A stretch of DNA of 64,000 bases from Liopterus haemorrhoidalis. Lineage: Eukaryota > Arthropoda > Insecta > Coleoptera > Dytiscidae. Shown here piece after piece: positions 55,768 through 64,000 of this stretch; within the stretch, counting starts at the first letter, position 1; every line of letters starts with the position of its first letter. The notes below the pieces were generated by a model. It did not search any database. It was given only the letters and a program-made list of their open reading frames with translations, and was not told where the DNA came from. The stretch covers positions 54,593,381 through 54,657,380 of the forward strand of contig OZ020611.1 of assembly GCA_963971575.1 (NCBI GenBank), written 5' to 3'. The position numbers and the translations under genes were made by a program.

Positions 55768-57100
55768 TATTAAAGTTTTATAAAATATTTTAAATACCAA
55801 TATCACTGACTATTTTGTTCGTTTTCAGTAGATGTAGCCTTTATTATATACAAACAATCTTGCAGCTGACAAAATATGAAATTCTTTTGTTAGTGTTCGA
55901 AATGTATCCTCGTTTTATTTATTTTTTTGTATGTATAACATTTAAAAGCTTCTCCTATTTCTAAATCTGGCCTGTTAGTGACAGTTCTTCTTCATTCAGA
56001 AGATCTGAAAGTATTTCAATTTCTTCCAGAGAATGAATATCATTAAAAGCGTGTACTAAGAGCGTGTAGTTTGTGCAATTTTATACATTTCTCCTTTAAA
56101 ATTTAAATGAATAAATATATATTTGAATCCTTTTTAGAGATTAAGGATTGTACAAAATTGCATTTGAGGTATATTAAAGATATATATAAATTTGTTATTT
56201 ATAATTTTTTGAAAAGTTTATAAATAAAATTCATAATATTTTTCTTAAAGCGAATTTTTTTTTACAAGAAATGTTATAATTTGTTAGGCTCCCTATAAGT
56301 ATGAGTACGTGTCAGTGGAGCAGCCAGGATTTTGTCTTGCTTGGATTTTGGCTGGCCGCATACGGCCCTCAACCTAATTTTTTGTGACCCCTGAAGCATT
56401 AATGAAAATCACTTGAGCATATTTAGGGGAAAAATATATTTAAAAATATAAAATATACTCTCTTTTCCTTTTCTGCTTATAAAAAAATTTCAAGAAATCC
56501 TTCGGGATATTTAAAGTTCCGTCACTGCTTATCATTTTGTATGAAAAATAGTTTGATATCCCTGCTGTTGGATATTGATGTTTATATCATATAATAATTC
56601 CATTATTTGTTGATAAAAAGAGTAATTCTTAATCCATGTATCAAAAACTTTCACTTGAGTTTTTCTTTGATAAATACATATTTGTTTATATTTTTCGCGG
56701 GATATCTTTTTGAATTCTCAATATTTCTCTTACTTATGTTCAGTTCTCTAAATCAGCCGCTTGACCACAATTTCTACCGAACGAACAGATTTATGTGACG
56801 GTATAAGGATTTCTTGATTATACCTTCGAGAACCTAAAAATAACATGTAGATATGCATTTTCTGTTAATTTCAACACTAATCATAAATCAATAAAATATA
56901 GCTTATATATTATTGTAAATGCATAAGTTATTTGCTATACGATTATGTTAATATTTGTTAAATTTTCATTTCATTGGACCATCAGAGGGGGCATGCCCCC
57001 CCCCCCCTGAATACGCCAATGTTGTTCAGTACAACTTATATCAGTTCTTTTTGTGTGCAAAACATCATAATTTCAAAATTACCTAAGAAGATATTGATAT
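55768..57100 (+). repeat. Duplicated block D (second copy)
   Basis: Counterpart of 49797-51110. The poly-C run at about 56997-57007 replaces the shorter CCCCTCCCCC of the first copy. Non-coding. Confidence 0.7.
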
Positions 57101-57874
57101 TGACATTTATCTACAAAATAAAACCAAATACCGATTTTAGAGCACGATTGTCTCCAAAACTACACTTTTTATTATATTTAATCTATTTCTACTCAATTTC
57201 ATGTTTGAGGTGTGGTTTTAAAATTACATTCTGAAGGTTATAACGAAGTCATATTTCCACTCAACAGTTTTATCATTTGACTGGGCGAATGTTTTAGTGG
57301 ATGTGTCAGGGGAAAAAGAGGATCAACGCTTCCCTTCATATAATTCGTTGGAGCATATTTGGAAAGTGATGTATTTTCACTTGAACAATAATTATGTCGC
57401 TTTATCAAGAGTAGGCAATGTTAAAAAAATGTTTATTTATACGAAAAAAAAAAAAATCCAATATTGTTTACAATGAAGTAATTTAAAAATTAACTACTGT
57501 TGTGGTTAACAAATTTTATCTTCAACTCCGTGAGCAGCGCCGTGTAATCTGCTAGTATTGTATAAAAATTGTGCCAATTCTGCTGGTCTTGGGGGAGGGG
57601 CGTCGCTATTGAGCCGATTTGTAAAGTTTTTTCCGCGATTTATTGCTAAAGCTGCGTTCAGAGCTCTTAAATTAGTTGACTGTTCACTGTGCGTTGTGGT
57701 TAAGTTTAGTAGATAGTTTTAACGTTTAAGGTAGCATTTACAGCTATAGAAATTAGTGCGTTACGAATAGTGCAACATCTATGTTTCTTTAAACCAACTA
57801 CGACGGCGTCATCTGGCAATAGTTCATATACACATCAGTTTTACCAGTGAAAATCCCTTCGTAAAATGTTTATT
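57101..57874. repeat. Repeat R2 copy and left flank of the LINE
   Basis: 57290-57570 is the inverted match of 12925-13200. 57575-57874 is non-coding with nothing recognised. Confidence 0.5.
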
Positions 57875-58445
57875 ATCTATTAACGTTTTCCTTCAGATAA
57901 CAGGAGATATTTGTTGGTTGACGTATGGTGTGTGACGTGTGAAATAGGTGCTGCAAATATTATTCGTTTATTGAGTGAAAATCTAAAAATTAAAATTTAT
58001 AAGTAATTAGGAAAGGTATGTAAGTGTATTATCATTTCTTACAAATTATTTTATATAGCTATGTCGCTAAAATTACTTTAAAATTAGAAAAAACCCTGGC
58101 AGATTGTAAGTTAACAAGGGCTATATTCCCTTGCTTGCAGTCTGTAACACGATTTCTTATCAGCGAAGTTCATTGAACCCATCAAATTTGAACGGTCCAA
58201 ATACACAAGAATTTTCTTGAGCGATACTGAGACACAAACCTTCTGGATTCACGCCATCTACTGTAGAGTAGAATAGTTGATAAAACGGGGCGGCCTGCAT
58301 AACATCTAAGCAAACTTGGTTGCCTATATAGTAGGATTAGTCAGCGCCGTTGCAGGACAAGACTGAATCGAGTAGGTCTACGTCCCAGCAATAACTGCTA
58401 CGGCGACACGAAATCCTATATATATATACAAGCCGAGAGCAGAAT

Positions 58446-59243
58446 ATGGCAGAAAACAGAGAGAGAAGTAACAGTGTACCATCTGCGGAAGCGTTGGAAA
58501 ATTTTACATTCAACAAAAGCAGAAAAACGATGAGATCACCTATACCAAAAAGGAAATTTGAACCAGAGCAAGAAATAGAATCAGTATCAGGAATACTTAA
58601 ACAACTGTGTTCAGAAATAACGGATATGAAGAGAGAAAATCAAAATATGATGAAAGAAATTAAGGAGGATAACCGTGAAACCAGAAAGACGATTAATGAA
58701 CTAAAAGAAGAGATAAGAGAACTTAAAAAGAAAGAAGAAGTGTGGAAAATAGAAAAAGAAAGTATGATACAGAGAATCGAAAGACTGGAAAATAAAGAGG
58801 AAGAACAAGAAAAAAGAAGAAGGAAAAATAATATCATTATAAAAGGAGTAGATTTAGGAAGAAACAACCTGGACACGAACTTGAAGGAATTCATAAAAAC
58901 AGAGCTGGGGGTGGATGTTGACATTAAAGAAACTTACAAAATAACCACGAAAAATGAGACTGATTTAACGGTAGTGGCGATGGAAAATTGGGAAGAAAAG
59001 CAAAAGGTCATGTCAAGTAAATACAAATTAAAGGGGAAAAAGATATATATAGATCATGATCTGACCCCAAGAGAAAGGACGATCCAGGGAAAGCTGAGGA
59101 ACATGGCAAAAGTAGAAAGAGAAAAAGGTAACCACATGGCCGTAGGATACAAAAAAATGAATATCGGCGGAAAATGGTATAAATGGAACGAGAAAGAAGA
59201 AAAATTAAATGATATGCCAATAGCAACGCCAAAAAACTTATAA
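58446..59243 (+). CDS. LINE ORF1 protein (coiled coil, RNA-binding)
   Basis: 265 codons from the first ATG. Residues about 1-45 are polar with a basic patch (P-I-P-K-R-K). Residues about 48-130 form a strongly heptad-like Glu/Lys-rich coiled coil, probably the trimerising part. Residues about 130-200 (K-N-N-I-I-I-K-G-V, then T-x-L-T-V-V-A-M) look like the RNA-recognition-like fold of L1-type ORF1 proteins. The C-terminal domain is basic and ends P-K-N-L. It would coat the LINE RNA. The last codons CCA AAA AAC TTA TAA hold a frameshift heptamer in phase, and ORF2 overlaps from 59213. Confidence 0.85.
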   Translation: MAENRERSNSVPSAEALENFTFNKSRKTMRSPIPKRKFEPEQEIESVSGILKQLCSEITDMKRENQNMMKEIKEDNRETRKTINELKEEIRELKKKEEVWKIEKESMIQRIERLENKEEEQEKRRRKNNIIIKGVDLGRNNLDTNLKEFIKTELGVDVDIKETYKITTKNETDLTVVAMENWEEKQKVMSSKYKLKGKKIYIDHDLTPRERTIQGKLRNMAKVEREKGNHMAVGYKKMNIGGKWYKWNEKEEKLNDMPIATPKNL

Positions 59244-62200
59244 GTACGAGAAAACAGGGAAACATAAGCAATACACAAATCGGCAAAGAAAAGGACAATG
59301 AACATAAAATAACAATAGGATTTTGGAATGTACATGGATTGAAAGGAAAAGATGAAGAATTTTGGGAATATGTTAAAAATTATGATATAATAGGACTAAC
59401 GGAAACATGGATAGAGGAAAAAGACTGGGAAACCTGTGAAAAGAGTCTGCCCAAACAATTCTGCTGGAAAAGCAAACATGCGCAGAGAGAACATAAGAAA
59501 GGAAGGGCAAAAGGAGGAATAACAATTGGAATCAGACATGAACTAGCGGAAATAGAAACGAACGTAACATATGATGAAGCTATTATGGAGAGAACAATAA
59601 AAGTCAATAAAGAAAAATGGAAAATAGTCACAATTTACAGCGAAGGGAGAATGAAGGAAATAAAAAGCGAATTAGAACAGAAAATAGACCCAACCCAAGA
59701 GCAAAATTTAGTAATAGGGGGAGATTTTAATGCAAGGATAGGAGAAATGGGAGGCAGAGAAACTCACATTTCGGAAATTATAGACAGTAGAAAAAGAAAG
59801 TCAAAAGATAAAAAAGTCAACAAAGAGGGGAAAATATTGCTAGAAATGGTAGTAGAGAGAGGATGGAGTTTTCTGAACGGAAATGTCGAAGGAGATGAAG
59901 AAGGGGAATATACTTATATAGGACCAAGAGGTGAAGCTACAGTTATAGACTACACAATTCTGAATGAAGACGCGTTTCAGAAAATAGAGACATTTCAGGT
60001 AGAGGAAAGAGTGGAATCAGATCACCAACCTATCAAAACAATATTACAAGAGAAGACAGTAAAAGCAGAAACGAAAAACGAGTTTACAGTTACAGACTGG
60101 TCGAAGGAAGGAATAAACAAGTATAAAACACTAATCGTGAAGGAAAGATTCGAAAAAAATGAAATTGAACTAGAAATAAGTAATCTGGTAAACAAAATTC
60201 ACAACGCAACGAAGCGGAGAAGATGCAACAGAACTGACAAACCCGGAAGAAACAATTGGTGGGATGCAAGCTGCAGAAAAAAGAAAAACAGAGTGAAGAT
60301 GGAATTAAAGAAATGGAAAAACGGGATGACACGCAAAGAGGAATATGAGAGACACCAGAAAGAGTACAAAAATTTATGCAGAATGAAAAAAGATAAAAAG
60401 AAGAAAGAAGAAGAAGATGAAATTAAGAATATAAAAAATGATAATGAAGCATGGAAATACATTAATAAAGAAAGAAGAAAATATAAAGATACATATGAAA
60501 ACATAACGACAAACGAATGGAAGGAACATTTTATGGAAATATTAAAGGGCCGAGATGAAAAGCCAAAAAAGAAAATCAAGGAAAATCGGGAAAACGAAGA
60601 ACACATCGAAGATATAACTGTAGAAGACGTAAAGAGACAGATTAATAAATTGAAAAAGAAGAAAGCCGCAGGGGAAGATGGTATAAAAAATGAGGCATGG
60701 ATATATGGAACTGAGAATGTAATATCGAAGTTAACGGATGTGTTAAACAGGATATGGAAAGGGGAACAACTACCAGACAGATGGAGAAAAGGTATAATAC
60801 ACCCGATACATAAAACAGGAAGCAAAAAAGATGTAAACAATTACAGAGGGATTACGTTACTAGATACTGCATACAAATTATATGCAATGATCCTGGAAGA
60901 AAAAATTAAAAAGGAAGCGGAAGAGAAAGGAATTATACCAGATACGCAAACAGGATTTAGAAAAGAAAGAGGCACTATGGACAATATTTATATTGTTAAT
61001 TATATAGTAGGAAGGGAAATCCTGAAGGAGAAAGGGAAAGTGTACGCCTTTTTCGCAGATTTGAAGGCGGCGTTCGATTCTGTTGATAGAGCAGAGTTGA
61101 TTAAAACCCTAAAGGAATTGGGAATAAAAAACAGAATTGTCAACAGGGTACAGGAAATATACAACTTAACCAGCAATGTGGTAAGAGTGGGACAGAAGGA
61201 AACCGAAGAGTTTTGGACAGTTCAAGGACTTCGGCAAGGATGCCCATTAAGCCCCATACTGTTCACGCTGTATTTAGCAGACCTGGAAAGCCACTTGAAA
61301 AAGGGACAAGAAGGGGGAGTGGTGGTAGGCAGGATAAAAGTTATGTCCCTATCCTATGCGGATGATATGGTTTTGTTGGCAACAAAAGAAGAAGAAATGC
61401 AGGGAATGCTGAAAAGGTTTGAAAAGTACCTAACCAAGAAAAAACTTAAACTAAATGCAGCTAAATCTAAAATCATGTTGTTTCGAAAGGGAGGAGGAAG
61501 GGAGAAAGTAGAAAAATGGACATGGGGAGAAGAGAACATAGAAAAAGTAAAGGAATATAAATACCTAGGGTACCAATTTAGAAGCAACGGAGGAACAGAC
61601 GCACATACGAGACTATTAAATAAGAAGGCCATGCTAGCCCTACCGCAAGTATGGAGTATTGGGGAACGGAAATTCAAAGGGGATTATAGAACTCGTATGC
61701 TCATGTACGAGGCGTTGTTAAAAAATATAATAATGTATGGAGCAGAAGTATGGGGATGGGCGGAACGAGAACATATAGAAAAAGTACAAATAAAATACTT
61801 AAAATGGATGTTGGGAGTAGACACGAATACACCAACATACATTATACTGGAAGAGACGAAAATGAAGAAAATGAAAATAGAGGCAGTCAAAAAAGCCATA
61901 AAATATGAAGAGAATATAATTAAACACCCGGAAAAAGAAATTCTTTATGAATGCTGGAGGGAAATGGAAAAACGGAATCAACAAGGAAAGCCACTATCAA
62001 GATGGGAAAAGGAAAGGAAGGAAATGTACGAATATTGTGGCTACTCAACAACAGCAGTAAGACTAAAAAGAATGAATGGAGAAGAATTGGTGCACGAAGT
62101 AACAGAGCGAATGACCGACATACAACAAACGAAGCAAGATACAAAAATAAGAGAGTCAAGGTATAATAACAAATATGAAAAGACCTGGACGGTGAGAAAA

Positions 62201-62497
62201 CCACAGTATCTGACAGAAAAAGGCAGTAGAGAGAAGAAAAAAGTGATAGCGAGATTTAGATGTGGAAATGAGGAGAGGGACAATAATTTTTGGATGAAAG
62301 AGGAAGAAAGAACATGTAGAATGTGCAGGGAAGGTAAGGAGACAATGGAACATTTGTTGGAAGAATGTGAAGAAATACGACACAGAACGGAAACGAGAAA
62401 GGAAATTTTGGATGAAACAGGAAAGGGGTATGAATGGATGAAAGAAGTGAAAAACAGAAGGGAGGAAATTAAGGAAAGGAGTCAACGAAGATATTAA
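59213..62497 (+). CDS. LINE ORF2: APE endonuclease and reverse transcriptase
   Basis: The frame opens after a TGA at 59210-59212 and overlaps the end of ORF1 by 31 bases. No ATG occurs before the endonuclease domain (first one near 59584), so it is probably read as an ORF1-ORF2 fusion or by reinitiation. Endonuclease: G-F-W-N-V-H-G-L (59318), L-T-E-T-W, G-G-D-F-N-A-R-I-G (about 59718), S-D-H-Q-P-I (about 60017). RT: F-A-D-L-K-A-A-F-D-S-V-D, G-L-R-Q-G-C-P-L-S-P-I-L-F, catalytic Y-A-D-D (about 61356), K-Y-L-G-Y. The C-terminus has C-R-M-C...H-L-L-E-E-C, the knuckle-like motif near 62313-62365. There are no inner stops; all visible catalytic residues are kept. It nicks DNA and copies the LINE RNA at the cut. 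Confidence 0.9.
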   Translation, partial: YANSNAKKLISTRKQGNISNTQIGKEKDNEHKITIGFWNVHGLKGKDEEFWEYVKNYDIIGLTETWIEEKDWETCEKSLPKQFCWKSKHAQREHKKGRAKGGITIGIRHELAEIETNVTYDEAIMERTIKVNKEKWKIVTIYSEGRMKEIKSELEQKIDPTQEQNLVIGGDFNARIGEMGGRETHISEIIDSRKRKSKDKKVNKEGKILLEMVVERGWSFLNGNVEGDEEGEYTYIGPRGEATVIDYTILNEDAFQKIETFQVEERVESDHQPIKTILQEKTVKAETKNEFTVTDWSKEGINKYKTLIVKERFEKNEIELEISNLVNKIHNATKRRRCNRTDKPGRNNWWDASCRKKKNRVKMELKKWKNGMTRKEEYERHQKEYKNLCRMKKDKKKKEEEDEIKNIKNDNEAWKYINKERRKYKDTYENITTNEWKEHFMEILKGRDEKPKKKIKENRENEEHIEDITVEDVKRQINKLKKKKAAGEDGIKNEAWIYGTENVISKLTDVLNRIWKGEQLPDRWRKGIIHPIHKTGSKKDVNNYRGITLLDTAYKLYAMILEEKIKKEAEEKGIIPDTQTGFRKERGTMDNIYIVNYIVGREILKEKGKVYAFFADLKAAFDSVDRAELIKTLKELGIKNRIVNRVQEIYNLTSNVVRVGQKETEEFWTVQGLRQGCPLSPILFTLYLADLESHLKKGQEGGVVVGRIKVMSLSYADDMVLLATKEEEMQGMLKRFEKYLTKKKLKLNAAKSKIMLFRKGGGREKVEKWTWGEENIEKVKEYKYLGYQFRSNGGTDAHTRLLNKKAMLALPQVWSIGERKFKGDYRTRMLMYEALLKNIIMYGAEVWGWAEREHIEKVQIKYLKWMLGVDTNTPTYIILEETKMKKMKIEAVKKAIKYEENIIKHPEKEILYECWREMEKRNQQGKPLSRWEKERKEMYEYCGYSTTAVRLKRMNGEELVHEVTERMTDIQQTKQDTKIRESRYNNKYEKTWTVRKPQYLTEKGSREKKKVIARFRCGNEERDNNFWMKEEERTCRMCREGKETMEHLLEECEEIRHRTETRKEILDETGKGYEWMKEVKNRREEIKERSQRRY
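59231..59237 (+). promoter_or_regulatory. -1 frameshift heptamer A AAA AAC at the ORF1/ORF2 overlap
   Basis: In ORF1 phase the codons are CCA AAA AAC, so the heptamer A AAA AAC is correctly phased. A -1 slip leads into the ORF2 frame, open from 59213. The ORF1 stop follows two codons later. Only a weak downstream pairing (CTTAT with ATAAG, 59237-59241 with 59264-59268) is visible. Confidence 0.6.
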
Positions 62498-62641
62498 CTA
62501 GAGGAGAAGGAGAGTAGATTTTAAGCCGAAAGGCGAAAATTACAATTATTATTAAGTATAAGTTAATTGTTGTAAGATAAAATGTAGTATATAATATTTA
62601 ATAATAAAAATATCTATCTATCTATCTATTAACGTTTTCCT

Positions 62642-63012
62642 AATTCTGCTGTCCTAGATTCTTACTAGCTAAACCTGACATAATTACCTAAATTGATCAT
62701 ATTTACTGTTCGTCTTTGTAATTTTGGGCGAGATTTGTTATTATCGGCACGATGACATTTTGTTACATTATGTGAAGGCATACAAAGTAAACGTTCTCTA
62801 CGATGTAGATTGAGATAGCCAATGTGTGATTATATGTCTGTCTCATTAAACAACTCACTAACTACAAAATTTGGAAAACTATCGACAACGTATAGCGCTT
62901 TAAATTCAGAGCTTTGAACGTTCTTTCGGCTTTCTAGGCCACCATCAAAATTCAGACGATGATCTAGATTAGATAGCCGAAACACGTATCAATACATTTT
63001 AATAAATTTTTG
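62642..63012. other. No gene seen
   Basis: I see no frame with motifs and no repeats that recur in the window. Confidence 0.4.
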
Positions 63013-63600
63013 AAACAATAATAATAATAATAATATTAATAATAATAATAATAATTTATTGATCCAGTAGATTACATACAAGTAATATTGGATAAGTCAT
63101 TTTACAAATTGTCAATAATTAATATCACTAACACAGTCAAAATTTTAAAAATAAGATAGTAAATATAAATCATATAAAAGTATAAATGTATAGATAATAA
63201 ATTACAATATTTATGTTCGTCAATTTACAAATTAAATAAATAAATAATTAACAAAGTAAATAAATAAATAATTAACAAATTAAATAAGTCAGTTCAATTC
63301 TTAAATAAGTGTGTTTACTTATTGTTGCTGCATAAGATACTCATTTAGATTATAAAAACACTTACTGATTAAAAATTTAACTATCCTTTTCTTAAATAGC
63401 GGCAAGGTTGTACTATCTTTGATGTGTGAAGGTAGTTTATTATAATTTTTTTTCATTAGTATATTTGGATTTTGTGCCGTTTTTGTAAATCTAACTGTTT
63501 GAATTTCTAAATTACTGTTTTGTCTAGTATTATATGTATGTATATCGGACCGCTTCACGAAAACTGATAAGTTTTGTTGATAGAGTGTTTCAATGATAGA
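63013..63600 (-). pseudogene. 5'-truncated LINE 3' end (jockey/CR1-like)
   Basis: The minus frame 63558-63319 encodes the conserved last block of jockey/CR1-type ORF2 (D-I-H-T-Y-N-T-R near the start, then N-K-L-P-x-x-I-K and L-F-K-K-R, ending N-L-N-E-Y-L). A 300-bp 3' untranslated part runs to GATCAATAAATTATTATT and a (TTA)n tail at about 63015-63052. The RT is absent, so it is a truncated insertion. The C-terminal frame is undamaged. Confidence 0.75.
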
Positions 63601-63833
63601 GTGTTTTTATTATTTTCTTTTCTGAATACACTGTAATTGCCGAAGGTATTATAATGAATGTTCCACCATCGAAAAGGACATGATGTTCTTTTTCTTTAAT
63701 GGTAATGCCAAATAAGTGTCTAATTCCGTTCAGATTGTTTTTGTTTTGTTGTCCGGTCACTGGCTTTTGTTTCCCAAAACAATTTTAAAAAGAAGAAGTT
63801 TTTCGAACCTTTTCACCGGTTCAGGGCTATTAT

Positions 63834-64000
63834 CTAGGGTTACCAACCGTCCTACTTTAGTAGGACATGTCCTACAATTTACCTCCTTGTCCTTCGTCCT
63901 ACCTACTGTTAGGAAATGTCCTACTTTAAAGTATTTTTACTTTTGAAGACTCCTTTACCGCTGAGTCGACGTTTGGCGATGAACGCGATCGAGGCATAAC
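63834..64000 (+). mobile_element. Probable hAT-type end, cut by the window
   Basis: CTAGGGTTACCAACCGTCCT then repeated GTAGGACATGTCCT / TAGGAAATGTCCT units resemble the terminal and subterminal repeats of a hAT family. The other end lies outside the window. Confidence 0.5.

Larger units (their letters stand above)
57893..62623 (+). mobile_element. Full-length, open LINE retrotransposon
   Basis: Flanked by an 18-bp duplication ATCTATTAACGTTTTCCT (57875-57892 and 62624-62641), which defines both ends. It has a 5' untranslated region of about 550 bp, two overlapping open frames without stops, and a 3' tail of TATC repeats (about 62609-62623). The RT, endonuclease and C-terminal knuckle are complete. 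A dead 3' copy is at 11975-12300. The clade is APE-endonuclease type with L1-like coiled-coil ORF1; I cannot place it more exactly by eye. Confidence 0.88.

Noticed and set aside
60199..60840. Long minus-strand frames across 58640-62485
   Set aside because: They are Ser/Phe-rich shadows of the AAA/GAA-rich coding strand of the intact LINE and carry no motif.

Overview
The window looks like intergenic or intronic DNA from an insect genome. It is AT-rich, has no bacterial-type operons, and is almost entirely made of transposable elements of insect type: errantivirus, Mag-clade Gypsy, Tc1/mariner, PIF/Harbinger, hAT, THAP-type, Helitron-like elements, jockey/RTE-like LINEs and a tRNA-derived SINE. 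The species cannot be told from sequence alone. One stretch, about 33608-34343, looks like an ordinary host exon with an acceptor, an ATG and a donor. I do not recognise its product.

Layout. 1-18580 is a graveyard of short, old pieces: a Helitron-like array, LINE fossils, mariner fragments, nested hAT elements, a head-to-head pair of THAP-transposase fragments, and a Copia fossil bracketed by inverted Harbinger ends. 18581-23784 is a Helitron-like repeat split by a young Mag-clade LTR retrotransposon with identical 123-bp LTRs. That element's single gag-pol frame is broken by a 442-bp Harbinger-type MITE with a TTA target duplication. 23785-30860 is MITEs, microsatellites, a large inverted repeat and an RTE fossil. 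30869-33469 is a nest: Harbinger containing hAT, containing a dispersed repeat, containing a tRNA-Glu-derived SINE. 36025-43720 (minus strand) is a near-complete errantivirus-type endogenous retrovirus (gag, pol, env) inserted in a Tc1 relic with a TATA duplication. 44050-47926 is a decayed jockey/CR1-like LINE. 47927-57600 is a mosaic of SINEs, mariners, MITEs and a duplicated block of about 2 kb. 57893-62623 is a full-length, open LINE with an 18-bp target duplication. The right end holds a LINE tail and a hAT-like end.

Most unusual points. (1) The errantivirus pol carries a macrodomain of the TARG1/OARD1 (ADP-ribosyl hydrolase) type between RNase H and integrase. Both catalytic residues are kept, at the same 41-residue spacing as in the human enzyme. 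(2) The intact LINE joins ORF1 to an ATG-less ORF2 across a canonical A AAA AAC heptamer in the correct phase for -1 frameshifting. (3) The errantivirus is nearly intact but has one TGA at a zinc-finger position of its integrase. Its leader carries five 37-bp tandem units in the position where gypsy has its insulator.
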